This document shows, piece after piece, positions 9,750 through 19,310 of a stretch of DNA of 64,000 nucleotides. Origin of the DNA: Streptomyces pyxinicus (GTDB taxonomy: Bacteria > Actinomycetota > Actinomycetes > Streptomycetales > Streptomycetaceae). A model generated the notes under the pieces. That model saw only the letters and a list, made by a program, of their open reading frames with translations, made no database searches and was not told the origin of the DNA. Location: the NCBI RefSeq assembly GCF_024753135.1, contig NZ_JANUGP010000004.1, positions 124,001 through 188,000 of the forward strand, read 5' to 3'. The number at the start of each line of letters is the position of its first letter. The first letter of the stretch is position 1. The translations under genes were made by a program, and so were the position numbers.

Positions 9750-10178
9750 TCAGAGTGCCGCGACGGCCGGCGGGGTGGTGGGCCAGGTCATCCGGATCAG
9801 ACCGCCGTTCCGGCCGGTGGTGACCTCCACGTCGTCCACGAGGCCGCTGATGACCGCGAGGCCCATCTCGTCCTCCTCGGCGTCGGTCTCGGGCACGCCG
9901 CCGGGCGTGTCGCCGCCCGGCACGGCGTGCGGGGCCTCGTCGCCGACCTCGATGGAGAACTGTTTCTCCTCTTCGATCAGCGCCACCTTCACCGGTGCCG
10001 TGATCCCGCCGCTCTGGTGCAGTCCGACGGCGCGGGAGCAGGCCTCGCCCACGGCGAGCCGGACCTCGTCCAGGACGGCCTCGTCCACTCCGGCCCTGCG
10101 CGCCACCGCTGCCGCCACCAGCCGGGCGGTCCTGACGTGCTCGGGCAGCGCGCTGAAGCGGAGTTCGACGGTGGCCAT
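9750..10178 (-). CDS. Anti-sigma factor-type ATP-binding protein (RsbW-like), BldG partner
   Basis: A 142-residue protein with a GHKL/HATPase_c fold. The N-box helix is DEVRLAVGEACSRAV (about residues 38-52), with Ser in place of the usual Asn region; the G1-box is reduced to DEEDEMGLAVISGLVDDV near residue 105. Such proteins bind a sigma factor or phosphorylate an anti-anti-sigma factor. It lies 174 bp downstream of bldG in the same direction; in S. coelicolor the equivalent gene (SCO3548) is co-transcribed with bldG and its product interacts with BldG. A Gly/Asp/Pro-rich insert (PGGDTPGGVPETD) sits between the boxes. Confidence 0.85.
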   Translation of the reverse strand: MATVELRFSALPEHVRTARLVAAAVARRAGVDEAVLDEVRLAVGEACSRAVGLHQSGGITAPVKVALIEEEKQFSIEVGDEAPHAVPGGDTPGGVPETDAEEDEMGLAVISGLVDDVEVTTGRNGGLIRMTWPTTPPAVAAL

Positions 10179-10352
10179 GCATCCCCCTCGCGGCTACGGG
10201 CGTGCGGTCGGGGGCGGGGCCGCCGAGAGCCCGCACCCCTGATGTACTTGAGTGCCCCGGGTCCCGGCGACCGTCTGGGTCCGGGAAACCGGGGCGGGAC
10301 CGGCCGACGACCGGACCCCCGCGGGAGCCCGGCGCCGGACGACGGTCCGGGG

Positions 10353-10694
10353 TCAGTCGGTGGCCGCCACCGCTTCCTCGACCGAGGTGTGGATCGGGAA
10401 CACCTTGGTGAGGCCGGTGATACGGAAGATCTTCAGAATGCGCTCCTGGTTGCACACCAGGCGCAGCGAGCCCTCATGGGCACGCACCCGCTTCAGGCCG
10501 CCGACCAGCACGCCGAGTCCGGTGGAGTCGAGGAAGTCCACGCCCTCCATGTCGACGACGAGGTGGAAATTGCCGTCGTTCACCAACTCGACCAGCTGCT
10601 CGCGCAGCTTGGGCGCGGTGTATACATCGATTTCGCCACCGACCTCGACGACCGTACGATCGCCGACAGTACGGGTCGACAGGGACAGGTCCAC
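10353..10694 (-). CDS. bldG: Anti-anti-sigma factor BldG
   Basis: A 113-residue STAS-domain protein ([20 protein letters not shown]), the same length as S. coelicolor BldG. The phosphorylation loop is [10 protein letters not shown] with the target serine at residue 57. Unphosphorylated BldG releases sigma factors from anti-sigma factors and is needed for aerial hyphae and antibiotic production. The start follows AGGATCC-type purine-rich sequence. Upstream, a divergent region separates it from the helicase gene and must carry the bldG promoters. The downstream partner is the RsbW-like gene. Confidence 0.95.
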   Translation of the reverse strand: MDLSLSTRTVGDRTVVEVGGEIDVYTAPKLREQLVELVNDGNFHLVVDMEGVDFLDSTGLGVLVGGLKRVRAHEGSLRLVCNQERILKIFRITGLTKVFPIHTSVEEAVAATD

Positions 10695-10775
10695 GGATCC
10701 TCCAGCACCTTGCTATCGAGCGGTCGCCCCTCGGGCACCTCGGCTTACGGCCCTCGGGACGTTTCGCCAGCCGCG

Positions 10776-13406
10776 ATGGCATTCAATCACTTACCGGCAG
10801 GCGTGCACGACGCCTTGGCTCCATTGTCCGTCACTCCAGTGACACACTCGGTGCCGATGGCCAAGAATCTCCGAACCGATCGATCCCCGGCGGACCCGGC
10901 ATCCCGCCCGTCTCCGGGCGCGGTCCTGGACCGGCTCACGTCCGGGCCGAGCCGGGCTGCGCGCATCACTCATACGGAGCACTTGCCCCCGCGCGCGGGC
11001 CGCCATGCAGTCTGGCCTGATCGAATTCGCTCAGAGGTGATCGCGGCCATTCAGGCGTGCGGCATCGAGCATCCCTGGGCCCACCAGGCGCTGGCCGCCG
11101 AGCACGCCCTGGACGGCGACTCGGTGGTCGTCGCCACCGGCACCGCCTCCGGCAAGTCCCTCGCCTACCTCGTACCGGTCCTGTCGGCCCTGCTGGACGG
11201 CGCCGAGGCCCCGAACGGACGCGGCGCCACCGCCCTGTACCTGTCCCCCACCAAGGCGCTCGCCGCGGACCAGTGCCGGGCCGTGAAGGAACTTTCCCAA
11301 CCTCTGGGCAACGCCGTACGCCCAGCCGTGTACGACGGCGACACCCCGTTCGAGGAACGCGAGTGGATCCGCCAGTACGGCAACTACGTGCTGACCAACC
11401 CCGACATGCTGCACCGCGGGATACTCCCGTCCCACCCGCGCTGGTCCTCCTTCCTGAAGTCGCTCCGGTACGTCGTCGTCGACGAGTGCCACACCTACCG
11501 CGGTGTCTTCGGCTCGCACGTCGCCCAGGTGCTGCGCCGCCTGCGCCGCCTGTGCGCCCGCTACGGCTCCTCCCCGGTCTTCCTGCTGGCCTCCGCGACC
11601 GCCGCCGAGCCCGCCGTCGCCGCCCGCCGGCTGACCGGCCTTCCCGTGACCGAGGTCGCCGACGACGCCTCGCCGCGCGGGGAACTCGTCTTCGCCCTCT
11701 GGGAGCCCCCGCTCACCGACCTGCACGGCGAGCGGGGCGCGCCCGTACGGCGTACCGCCACCGCCGAGACCGCCGACCTGCTGACCGACCTGACCGTGCA
11801 GGGCGTGCGCTCGGTCGCCTTCGTCCGGTCCCGGCGCGGCGCGGAGCTGATCTCCGTGATCGCCCAGGAGAAACTGGCCGAGGTCGACCGCTCCCTGGCC
11901 CGCCGGGTCGCCGCCTACCGGGGCGGCTACCTCCCCGAGGAGCGGCGCGCCCTGGAACGCGCCCTGCACTCCGGGGAACTCCTCGGCCTCGCCGCCACGA
12001 CGGCCCTGGAGCTGGGCGTGGACGTCTCGGGTCTGGACGCGGTGGTGATCTCCGGCTACCCCGGCACCCGCGCCTCCCTGTGGCAGCAGGCCGGCCGCGC
12101 GGGCCGCTCCGGACAGGGCGCCCTGGCGGTCCTGGTCGCCCGCGACGACCCGCTGGACACCTTCCTCGTCCATCATCCCGAGGCCCTGTTCGCCCAACCG
12201 GTGGAATCGACCGTCCTGGACCCCGACAACCCCTACGTCCTCGCCCCGCACCTGTGCGCCGCCGCCGCGGAGATCCCGCTGACCGAGGAGGACCTGGACC
12301 TCTTCGGACCGGCCTGCGCCGACGTGCTCCCGCAGCTGGAGGCCGCGAAGCTGCTGCGCCGGCGGACCCGGGCCTGGCACTGGACACGCCGGGAGCGGGC
12401 CGCCGACCTGACCGACATCCGCGGCGCGGGCGGCCGTCCCGTGCAGGTCGTGGAGACCGGCACCGGCCGCCTGCTCGGCACGGTCGACGCGGGCGCCGCG
12501 CACTCCACGGTCCACGAGGGCGCCGTCCACCTGCACCAGGGCCGCACCTACCTGGTGCGCTCCCTCGATCTGGAGGACTCCGTCGCCCTCGTCGAACAGG
12601 CCGACCCGCCGTACTCGACGGTCGCCCGCGACACCACCGCCATCTCCGTCCTGGAGACCGACACCGAGATCCCCTGGGGTTCCGGCCGGCTGTGCTACGG
12701 CTCCGTCGAGGTCACCAACCAGGTGGTCTCCTACCTCCGCCGGCGCCTGATCACCGGCGAGGTGCTGGGCGAGACGAAACTCGACCTCCCTCCTCGTACG
12801 CTGCGCACCCGCGCGGTGTGGTGGACGGTCACCGAGGACCAGCTGGACGAGGCCCGGATCACCCCGGAGATCCTCGGCGGCTCCCTGCACGCCGCCGAGC
12901 ACGCCTCGATCGGCATGCTGCCCCTCTTCGCGACCTGCGACCGCTGGGACATCGGCGGCGTCTCCGTGCCGCTGCATCCCGACACCCTCCTTCCGACGGT
13001 CTTCGTCTACGACGGCCACCCCGGCGGCGCGGGCTTCGCCGAGCGTGCCTTCCACACCGCCCGCTCCTGGCTCACGGCCACCCGCGAGGCCATCGCCTCC
13101 TGCGAGTGCGACGCCGGCTGCCCCTCCTGCGTCCAGTCCCCCAAGTGCGGCAACGGCAACGACCCCTTGCACAAGAGAGGGGCCGTCCGCCTCCTGACGG
13201 TGCTGCTGCGGGAGGCGCCGGGGGACGAGGCAGCGGAGATGCCGGGGGCGGGCTCGGCGGAGGCGCCGGGGGAGACGGGGACGACTCCGGCCGCGCGGGT
13301 GGAGCAGGGGCCGACGGAGGCGGGGGCGGTTCCGGCCGCCCCGGTGGAGCAGGGGCCGGAGCCGGCAGAAGGTGCGGAGGCCGGGAGGCGAGGGGCCGAG
13401 CAGTAG
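10776..13406 (+). CDS. DEAD/DEAH-box helicase with C-terminal DUF1998-type zinc cluster (YprA/Mrf-like)
   Basis: About 876 residues. Walker A is VVATGTASGKSLAYLVPVL (motif I), motif II is VDECHTYRG, motif III is LLASATAAEP. Motif VI reads WQQAGRAGRSGQ. The C-terminus has a four-cysteine cluster CECDAGCPSCVQSPKCGNGN, typical of the DUF1998 helicases (YprA, Hrq1/Mrf type), which are 3'-5' DNA helicases linked to repair. After the cluster is a 70-residue Ala/Pro/Glu-rich tail. The start is uncertain: the ATG at 10776 (MAFNHLPAG) or at 10857 (MAKNLRTDR); neither has a good ribosome site, and the first would overlap the divergent bldG promoter region. The open frame further upstream is antisense to bldG and is not coding. 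Confidence 0.9.
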   Translation: MAFNHLPAGVHDALAPLSVTPVTHSVPMAKNLRTDRSPADPASRPSPGAVLDRLTSGPSRAARITHTEHLPPRAGRHAVWPDRIRSEVIAAIQACGIEHPWAHQALAAEHALDGDSVVVATGTASGKSLAYLVPVLSALLDGAEAPNGRGATALYLSPTKALAADQCRAVKELSQPLGNAVRPAVYDGDTPFEEREWIRQYGNYVLTNPDMLHRGILPSHPRWSSFLKSLRYVVVDECHTYRGVFGSHVAQVLRRLRRLCARYGSSPVFLLASATAAEPAVAARRLTGLPVTEVADDASPRGELVFALWEPPLTDLHGERGAPVRRTATAETADLLTDLTVQGVRSVAFVRSRRGAELISVIAQEKLAEVDRSLARRVAAYRGGYLPEERRALERALHSGELLGLAATTALELGVDVSGLDAVVISGYPGTRASLWQQAGRAGRSGQGALAVLVARDDPLDTFLVHHPEALFAQPVESTVLDPDNPYVLAPHLCAAAAEIPLTEEDLDLFGPACADVLPQLEAAKLLRRRTRAWHWTRRERAADLTDIRGAGGRPVQVVETGTGRLLGTVDAGAAHSTVHEGAVHLHQGRTYLVRSLDLEDSVALVEQADPPYSTVARDTTAISVLETDTEIPWGSGRLCYGSVEVTNQVVSYLRRRLITGEVLGETKLDLPPRTLRTRAVWWTVTEDQLDEARITPEILGGSLHAAEHASIGMLPLFATCDRWDIGGVSVPLHPDTLLPTVFVYDGHPGGAGFAERAFHTARSWLTATREAIASCECDAGCPSCVQSPKCGNGNDPLHKRGAVRLLTVLLREAPGDEAAEMPGAGSAEAPGETGTTPAARVEQGPTEAGAVPAAPVEQGPEPAEGAEAGRRGAEQ

Positions 13407-13542
13407 CCACTCCGGTCGGCCGGACAGGAGGCAGGGTGCTGCCCGGAGCAGCCCGCACCGTGAGTTCCCCAGTCCGCCAGAGACGCGCCCGGCAACACGG
13501 CTTCCCCACGTGTCAGGCCCCTCATCCACCCAGGCCCCGGCA

Positions 13543-13992
13543 TCACGGCCCCGATCCCGGCACGGCCGAGGGTCTGGATGCCGGTGAGCCGCCACTCGAC
13601 GCGGCCGGTACCGGACCTGCCGGTCCCGCCGGACCCGCTCTCGCCCGCACCTCCGCGGTGAACGGCCCTCTGCCCGAGGCCGCCGTCACCTCCGAGGTGT
13701 CGCCCACGATCGCGCACCGCACCAGCCGGACCCCCTGCACCCGGGCCAGCCGCCCGGCGCGGTCACAGGCTGCCGCGCTCCCCTCGGCCCAGTGGTCCGC
13801 CGCCGCGAGCGCCGCCAGATCCGCACCGCCGGCCGCCCGGTGCCGTACGACCACGGCCTGGCCGAGTGCGAGCACCGCACCGAACACCACACAGAGCAGG
13901 GCGATCGCCCCGAGGCTCCAGACGGTGGCCGAGCCCCGATCCGAGCGGCCCGGACCGCACCGGTCCCGCCTGCGCGCACCTGCCTGCCTCAC
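13543..13992 (-). CDS. TadE/TadG-like pseudopilin protein (Rv3654c-like)
   Basis: A 149-residue protein, GTG start overlapping the stop of the TadE gene (GTGA). The N-terminus is Arg-rich (RRRDRCGPGRSDRGSAT), then a single hydrophobic helix (VWSLGAIALLCVVFGAVLAL), then a small extracytoplasmic domain with two cysteines (AACDRAG, VRCAIVGD). This is the layout of TadE-like proteins at the end of actinobacterial tad clusters. Last gene of the leftward cluster; it probably acts with the upstream TadE at the membrane. Confidence 0.75.
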   Translation of the reverse strand: MRQAGARRRDRCGPGRSDRGSATVWSLGAIALLCVVFGAVLALGQAVVVRHRAAGGADLAALAAADHWAEGSAAACDRAGRLARVQGVRLVRCAIVGDTSEVTAASGRGPFTAEVRARAGPAGPAGPVPAASSGGSPASRPSAVPGSGP

Positions 13993-14354
13993 GGTCCCTC
14001 CCCCACCGTCTCCTCGGCCAGCGCCACGGCCTCCTCGCGCACCTCGAACGGCAGGCCGCCCAGCATCGGCGGCTCGGCCACCACCGTCACCCGCACCTGG
14101 TCGCCCTCGCGCCCCACGGTCACCCGCGCCCCGCTCGGCGCCACCTCCCGAGTCACTCCGACCACCGCGTCCGGCGGATCCTGGCGGGCTGCGGACCGGG
14201 CGCCCGCGCGGGCGGCGTCCACGCACCGGAGCTGCGCCGCCATCACGAGCAGCCCCCAGACCAGTGCCATGGTGAAGGCCACCAGTACGCAGAGCACCAC
14301 GGCCGCCTCCGCGGTCACGAACCCGCCGTCCGACCCCCGCTCACTTCCCGCCAT
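13989..14354 (-). CDS. TadE family minor pilin-like protein
   Basis: A 121-residue protein. After a short polar head (MAGSERGSDGGFVTAEAAVV) comes one transmembrane helix (LCVLVAFTMALVWGLLVMAA) and an extracytoplasmic domain with DAARAGARSAARQ, typical of the TadE family (GxVTAEAA start, D-A-AR motif). TadE proteins are minor components of Flp-type fibres. It overlaps the end of the upstream pilin-like gene by 14 bp and the next gene by 4 bp, which indicates translational coupling. Confidence 0.82.
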   Translation of the reverse strand: MAGSERGSDGGFVTAEAAVVLCVLVAFTMALVWGLLVMAAQLRCVDAARAGARSAARQDPPDAVVGVTREVAPSGARVTVGREGDQVRVTVVAEPPMLGGLPFEVREEAVALAEETVGEGP

Positions 14355-14553
14355 CGAGCGCCTTCTTCACGATCGCCTGCAGTTCCGCCCTGACCTGGCC
14401 GCTGGTGACGACCTCGTAGAGCAGCACAGCGAATCCGACGGCCGCGATGATCCCCATCGCGTACTCGGACGTCACCATGCCGGCGTCCCGACGGTTCAGA
14501 CGGCGGTACGCACCGCGCAGCCGTCCCACCATTTCCTTGATCTTCCCGTTCAT
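14341..14553 (-). CDS. Flp pilin-like small protein (DUF4244 type)
   Basis: A 70-residue protein (MNGKIKEMVGRLRGAYRRLN). A basic head is followed by DAGMVTSEYAMGIIAAVG, which matches the Flp pilin/DUF4244 signature where a G-(M/L)-x-(T/S)-x-E-Y-A sequence marks the prepilin cleavage region with Glu at +5, and then a hydrophobic helix. It is likely the main subunit of the fibre or secretion structure built by this cluster. Lies about 100 bp downstream of the tadC-like gene. Confidence 0.8.
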   Translation of the reverse strand: MNGKIKEMVGRLRGAYRRLNRRDAGMVTSEYAMGIIAAVGFAVLLYEVVTSGQVRAELQAIVKKALDGGK

Positions 14554-14651
14554 CTCAACCCCCGTGAGGCTCTGGCCTGATGTGATCTGTTTCGTTCGTG
14601 TCGTTCGTGTCGCCCGTTTCCGAAGCCCGCGCTCGCGCCCGTCCCCTCGCC

Positions 14652-15431
14652 TCACCTCCGTCCCGTCGCCGCGCCCGCCAGTCCGATCACCACGGGCAGC
14701 ACGCCGATCGCGATGAACGCGGGCAGGAAGCAGAGGCCGACCGGGGCCGAGATCAGCACGGCCGCCCTGCGCGCCCGGGCCGTCGCGGTACGCGTCCACT
14801 CCGCGCGGGCGTCCGAGGCGAGGCGGGCGACCGGCCCGGCCGCGGGCAGCCCCGACTCGCCGGCCCGCGCCAACAGCCGCGCAAGGGCCCTCGCCCCGGG
14901 CAGCTCGGCCAACCGCCGCCAGGCGTCGGCCGGTACACCGCCCAGCCGCAGCTCCGCCGCACCGCGCGCCAGCGCCTTCCCGACGGGGCCGTCGAGGGCC
15001 TCTCCCACGGCCTGCGCGGCGATCACCGGCCCCGCGCCGGCCGCGACACAAGCGGCCAGCAAGTCGGCGGCGAGCGGGAGTTGGCGCGCCGCGCGGGCCG
15101 CGTCGGCCACCGGAGCCGCACCGGTGAGCGCCTGCCGCTCCCGCCACCACCACAGCACCGCTCCCGCACCGATCCCCAGCAGAACCCCTCCGACCCCGCC
15201 GGCCAGCACCCAGGCACCGCACGCCGCCCCGGCCACCGGCAACCACCGGCGCACGCTCGCCGGCAGCTCCGGCCGACCCCCGGCCCGCGGAACGTCCGCG
15301 CCCAGCAATCCGGCCATCCGACGCCGTGCCCGGCGCCGCCGACGCGCCGACTCCAGTCGCCACCCGATCCAACCGAGGGCCGACATCGCGACCCCGGCCA
15401 TCCCCAGCCTGTGGACGAACTCTCCGCTCAT
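14652..15431 (-). CDS. Type II/IV secretion F-domain membrane protein (TadC-like)
   Basis: A 259-residue protein from the ATG of MSGEFVHRLGMAG, preceded by GAGGCGGCGGCGGT. Hydrophobic helices are at the N-terminus, at about residues 70-105 and at the C-terminus (LISAPVGLCFLPAFIAIGVLPVVI-like). The cytoplasmic part between them has the LPLAADLLAACVAAG helical pattern of T2SSF domains. It should form the inner-membrane platform with the next TadB-like protein, driven by the TadA ATPase. Confidence 0.82.
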   Translation of the reverse strand: MSGEFVHRLGMAGVAMSALGWIGWRLESARRRRRARRRMAGLLGADVPRAGGRPELPASVRRWLPVAGAACGAWVLAGGVGGVLLGIGAGAVLWWWRERQALTGAAPVADAARAARQLPLAADLLAACVAAGAGPVIAAQAVGEALDGPVGKALARGAAELRLGGVPADAWRRLAELPGARALARLLARAGESGLPAAGPVARLASDARAEWTRTATARARRAAVLISAPVGLCFLPAFIAIGVLPVVIGLAGAATGRR

Positions 15432-15536
15432 ACCGCCGCCGCCTCTCGCGCCATCGACACCGCCCGGACGTCCCGCCCGGCTTCGCACGCCCCAGTCACC
15501 CTGACCGCATCGGTCACCTCTCGCGCCATCCCGGCC

Positions 15537-16400
15537 TCACCCCTTCTCCGCACCCCGCACGATCCGCGTCGCCCACCACATCCCGGCCCCCTCGAACACC
15601 GCTCCCACCACCAGGCACGCGAACCCCGGTCCGGTGTGCAGGAGGACGTGCAGCGGGTCGGCGTGCAGAGCCGTGCCGAGCAGCAGGCCGAGGGCCGGCA
15701 GCGCGGCCAGGAGTGCGGTCGTCGCCCGGGCGCCGGACAACTGCGCTCGCAGGTCGGCGCGTTGGTCGCGTTCGGCACGCAGGGCCGCCTCCAGCCGGTC
15801 CAGGCCCGCCGCGAGGCCCGCGCCCTGGTCCACGGCCACCCGCCAGCACGCGGCGAGGCCGAGCAGTCCCGCCGCGCCCGGCTGCCGAGCCGCCACGGCG
15901 AGGGCGGCGGGCACATCCCCGCCGAACCGCGCCGCCGCGACCACGGCCGCCTGGGTGTCGCCCAGTGCGCCGGTGTCCTGCGCGGCCCGCAGCAGTGCCG
16001 CTCCCGGCTGCCGCCCCGCACGCACCTCCCCGGCGAGCGCCCCGCACAGGGCGATCACCGCGTCCGCCCGCCGCTCACGCCGCCGCCCCGCCCGGCGGGC
16101 TCGCCGCACCCGCCGCAGCACCGGCACCCCGACCGCCCCCGCGAGGGCCGGGACGACCGACGCGCCCAGCAAGGCGAGCAGCGCCCCGGCCACCAGCGCC
16201 CACCACTCCGCGCCCAGCCGGCCGCCGAGGTGCCGTAATCCGCCCAGGGCCCGGCCCCAGTCCGGTGGAGGAGTCGCCGCCGCCTGGCTCCCCGCGAGGA
16301 GCAGCCGGGCCCGCCGCAGGCCGTGGTGCCGCCCGCCCAGCAGCCAGGCCATCGCGCCCAGGCAGATCAGCGCGGCTCCCAGGGATGACCCACCGGTCAC
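15537..16400 (-). CDS. Type II/IV secretion F-domain membrane protein (TadB-like)
   Basis: A 287-residue protein; the GTG start ([12 protein letters not shown]) overlaps the tadA stop as GTGA. Helices at residues 8-25, about 75-110 and at the C-terminus, with a T2SSF core ([34 protein letters not shown]). Pairs with the downstream TadC-like protein as the platform of a tad-type assembly machine. Confidence 0.82.
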   Translation of the reverse strand: MTGGSSLGAALICLGAMAWLLGGRHHGLRRARLLLAGSQAAATPPPDWGRALGGLRHLGGRLGAEWWALVAGALLALLGASVVPALAGAVGVPVLRRVRRARRAGRRRERRADAVIALCGALAGEVRAGRQPGAALLRAAQDTGALGDTQAAVVAAARFGGDVPAALAVAARQPGAAGLLGLAACWRVAVDQGAGLAAGLDRLEAALRAERDQRADLRAQLSGARATTALLAALPALGLLLGTALHADPLHVLLHTGPGFACLVVGAVFEGAGMWWATRIVRGAEKG

Positions 16401-17599
16401 TTCCGTCCCCTCTCCCTCTCGCATCCGCCCGGCTCACCGAGCAGCCGTTCCAGTCGCTCCCAGCCGCGCTCGCGTGTGAAGGCCCGCTCGCCCCAGCGCA
16501 GTGCCGGCACTGTCCGCACCAGCCCGGTGGGGTCCCGCTCCAGTACGTGCACCTCGGCGATCCGGCGCCGCCCGGCCGGGTCCCGTACGAGGTGGAGCAC
16601 CACGGAGAGGGCGGCCGCCAACTGGCTGTGCAACGCGTCCCGGTCGAGCCCGGCGGCCGTGGCCAGGGCCTCCAGACGGGCCGGCACGTCCCCGGCGGTG
16701 TTGGCGTGGACCGTGCAGCAGCCGCCCTCGTGGCCGGTGTTCAGCGCCGCCAGCAGATGGACGACCTCGGGTCCGCGCACCTCGCCGACGACCAGCCGGT
16801 CCGGACGCATCCGCAACGCCTGCCGGACCAGGTCCTCCAGGGTCACCAGGCCGGCGCCCTCCTGGTTGGCCGGCCGGGTCTCCAGCCGGACCACGTGCGG
16901 ATGGTCCGGACGCAGCTCGGCGGAGTCCTCGGCGAGCACGATCCGCTCCCCCGGTCCGACCAGCCCCAGCAGGGCGCTGAGCAAGGTCGTCTTGCCGCTT
17001 CCGGTGCCGCCGCTGACGAGGAAGGACAGCTTCGCGGCGAGCAGCGCGCGCAGGATCCGGTCGCCGCCCGGCGGCACGGTGCCCGCCTCGACCAGTTCCG
17101 CGAGCGTGAAGGCCCGCGGCCGTACCACCCGCAGGGACAGACAGGTGCAGCCGACGGCGACCGGGGGCAGCACGGCGTGCAACCGGGTGCCGTCGGGCAG
17201 CCGGGCGTCCGCCCACGGCCGGGCGTCGTCCAGCCGGCGTCCGGCCACCGCGGCCAGTCGCTGCGCGAGGCGTCGCACGGCCGTCGCGTCCGGGAAGGTC
17301 ACCGGTGTCAGCTCCAGGCCGCCGCCCCGGTCCACCCACACCCGGTCGGGCGCGGACACCAGGACGTCGGTGACGCGCGGATCGGCGAGCAGCGGTTCCA
17401 GAGGACCGCTGCCGACGAGTTCTGACCTCAACTGCCGCGCGGCGCCGAGCACTTCCGCGTCGCCGAGGACCCGGCCTTGTTCGCGCAGCGCCTGGGCCAC
17501 GCGGGCGGGGGTGGGGTCGGCGCCGCTCTCGGCCAGCCGGCGCCGGACCCCGTCGAGCAGGGCCGCGCCGTCGGCCCGGTCGAGTCCGGGGAGTGTCAT
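16397..17599 (-). CDS. TadA/CpaF family secretion ATPase
   Basis: A 400-residue GspE-type ATPase that powers assembly of Flp-like fibres or secretion. Walker A is [19 protein letters not shown] (about residues 190-208), the Asp box region is [23 protein letters not shown], and Walker B with the following His box reads [25 protein letters not shown]. The N-terminal domain shows the [21 protein letters not shown] pattern of CpaF proteins. ATG start overlaps the ssd stop as ATGA, so the two are translationally coupled. Confidence 0.92.
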   Translation of the reverse strand: MTLPGLDRADGAALLDGVRRRLAESGADPTPARVAQALREQGRVLGDAEVLGAARQLRSELVGSGPLEPLLADPRVTDVLVSAPDRVWVDRGGGLELTPVTFPDATAVRRLAQRLAAVAGRRLDDARPWADARLPDGTRLHAVLPPVAVGCTCLSLRVVRPRAFTLAELVEAGTVPPGGDRILRALLAAKLSFLVSGGTGSGKTTLLSALLGLVGPGERIVLAEDSAELRPDHPHVVRLETRPANQEGAGLVTLEDLVRQALRMRPDRLVVGEVRGPEVVHLLAALNTGHEGGCCTVHANTAGDVPARLEALATAAGLDRDALHSQLAAALSVVLHLVRDPAGRRRIAEVHVLERDPTGLVRTVPALRWGERAFTRERGWERLERLLGEPGGCERERGRK

Positions 17600-18702
17600 C
17601 GGGATCCTCCCGCCTCGACCAGGGCACGCTCCCAGAAGTCGGCGCAGAACCGGGCGAGCGGGCCGCGCCCGGTCGCGGCGGGCGGCTTGGCGCCGGCCCC
17701 CGGGCGCAGCAGTGCCGGTTCGACCGGCACCTCGCCCGCCAGCGGCAGGTCCAGCAGCCGGGCCACCTCGCGGTCGTCCAGGCCCGGCGCGTACGGCCCG
17801 CGGACCGCGAGCCGCACATCGCGCACGACCATGGCGACGGCCGACGCGACGCGTCCGGCGGCGGCCACCGAACGCAGGTCGGCGGGGACGACGAGCAGGG
17901 CCAGGTCGAGCTGGGCGAGGGCTTCGGCCACGCCTTCGTCGAGCCGGCGGGGCAGGTCGACCACGACCGTCCCGCCGCCTCGGCGTGCCGCGGCGAGGAC
18001 CGCGCGCACCGCCTGCGGCGGAACACTCACGCAGTCGCCCCGGTCCCAGCTGAGTACCCGCAGGGCGTGCAGTTCGGGCAGCGACTCCTCCAGCGCGCCG
18101 CCGCCGAGCCGGCCGCGGGAGGCGGCGAAGGCGGGCCAGCGCAGCCCGTCGGCGCTCTCGCCGCCGAGGAGGACGTCGAGTCCGCCGCCGAGCGGATCGG
18201 CGTCCACGAGGAGGGTGCGCAGTCCTTCACGGGCCGAGGTGACGGCGAGGGCGCAGGCGAGCGTGGACGCGCCCGCTCCGCCCCGGCCGCCGATCACCCC
18301 GACGGTGAGGGCCGGCCGGCCGAGCCCCTCGGCCACGTCGGCGATCCGGTCGACCAGCCACTGTTCGCCGTCGGGCAGCATCAGGACGTGGTCGGCGCCG
18401 ATCTGCATCGCTCGTTTCCATACGTCCGGGTCGTCCTGGTCGCGGCCGACCAGCACCACCCCCCGGCGGCGGGCGGTGCCCCGCGTCCGGCGGGCGACGT
18501 CGTCGCCGACCAGGACGAGGGGGGCCGCTTCCCAGCCGTCGCCGGTCTCCGGCACGCGGTGGTGGACCTCGGGTGTGGCGCCCGCCGCCGCGCACAGGCG
18601 GAGCAGGTCGTCCAGAAGCTCGGCGTCCTCGGTGAGGATGAGTGGCCGTCCGGGCCGGCTGTCGCCGGTGGGCGGCGGGTCGTTGGTGACGGTTCCGGTC
18701 AC
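17596..18702 (-). CDS. ssd: Septum site-determining-like / CpaE-type MinD-family ATPase (Ssd)
   Basis: A 368-residue protein. The GTG start ([11 protein letters not shown]) is chosen for the strong GGGGGAG about 6 bases upstream. The N-terminal 130 residues resemble a receiver-like domain ([30 protein letters not shown]), followed by a MinD/ParA-type domain with [18 protein letters not shown] as deviant Walker A and [19 protein letters not shown]. This architecture is CpaE/Ssd; mycobacterial Ssd (Rv3660c) affects septation and also leads a tad cluster. It is first in the leftward tad operon, so it probably localises the apparatus. Confidence 0.88.
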   Translation of the reverse strand: MTGTVTNDPPPTGDSRPGRPLILTEDAELLDDLLRLCAAAGATPEVHHRVPETGDGWEAAPLVLVGDDVARRTRGTARRRGVVLVGRDQDDPDVWKRAMQIGADHVLMLPDGEQWLVDRIADVAEGLGRPALTVGVIGGRGGAGASTLACALAVTSAREGLRTLLVDADPLGGGLDVLLGGESADGLRWPAFAASRGRLGGGALEESLPELHALRVLSWDRGDCVSVPPQAVRAVLAAARRGGGTVVVDLPRRLDEGVAEALAQLDLALLVVPADLRSVAAAGRVASAVAMVVRDVRLAVRGPYAPGLDDREVARLLDLPLAGEVPVEPALLRPGAGAKPPAATGRGPLARFCADFWERALVEAGGSR

Positions 18703-19137
18703 AGGTGCTCCCCCTTGGTCGCGTGTTCCGCTGGTCGTGCGTTGCGCGCGGCCTGTGCGGCCACGCGATTCCCGAAGATGTGGAGAACCGGCGAGCGGCC
18801 TCCATATGAGCGGCCGATAGGAACCGGCCATACGCCGCTCCGGCAATCGGAACCGGCCAAGAACTCGCCTCGGCCGGAGGCGTGGGAAACACGGTGCCGC
18901 GATCCTCGAAATCGTGTGGATCTTGGTGGAAAACCGTGCACAACTCGGGAGCTGTGAATAACTCCGTCACCCAAACCGGTGACCCCTGTACCGGCCTGTG
19001 TACGACTTCCACAGAGCAGCGATCCGATTACCTTGAGTAACCAGCCGTGGGCATGCGGGAGCCCGGCCGAGAGCGCGGCGGCGCCGGCCAAGCGGCCGTC
19101 GAGGGGAGGGGGAGAGGCGGGAAAACGCATCCGGACA
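18703..19137. other. Intergenic region upstream of ssd
   Basis: No credible gene. It must carry the ssd promoter reading leftward and the start of the 6C RNA terminator side. Contains AT-richer stretches (18900-19040, such as GTGGAAAACCGTGCACAACTC and TGTGAATAACTCCG) that could hold regulator sites, but I cannot assign any. Confidence 0.4.
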
Positions 19138-19208
19138 TGCGACGACCCCCGCCGGGGGGGAGAGCGGGGGTCGTCCCCACGGCCGACTCGGGGGGGGAGG
19201 AGTCGGGC
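19138..19208 (-). ncRNA. 6C RNA
   Basis: On the minus strand there are two adjacent hairpins whose loops carry runs of C. The first is a GACTC/GAGTC stem (19185-19189 with 19200-19204) around CCTCCCCCCC; the second is a GACGACCCCCG/CGGGGGTCGTC stem (19141-19175) enclosing CTCTCCCCCC. Two hairpins, each with six or more C in the loop, define the actinobacterial 6C RNA; the equivalent RNA of S. coelicolor lies in the same neighbourhood. Function is not established. Exact ends are not determined. Confidence 0.85.
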
Positions 19209-19310
19209 CGGGTTAGCACGGTCGCGAACGATCCGTGACTTCCATGGTGTACCCGAGAGCCCTCTCAGGCAAACCCACGCGCCCCACCTTACGCCGAATG
19301 GTGGGCGCAT

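Noticed and set aside
9741..10775. Upstream extension of the helicase ORF
   Set aside because: It is antisense to bldG and its partner; the real gene begins at 10776 or 10857.
11031..13595. 854-residue leftward open frame opposite the helicase
   Set aside because: No domain pattern; shadow of the helicase gene.
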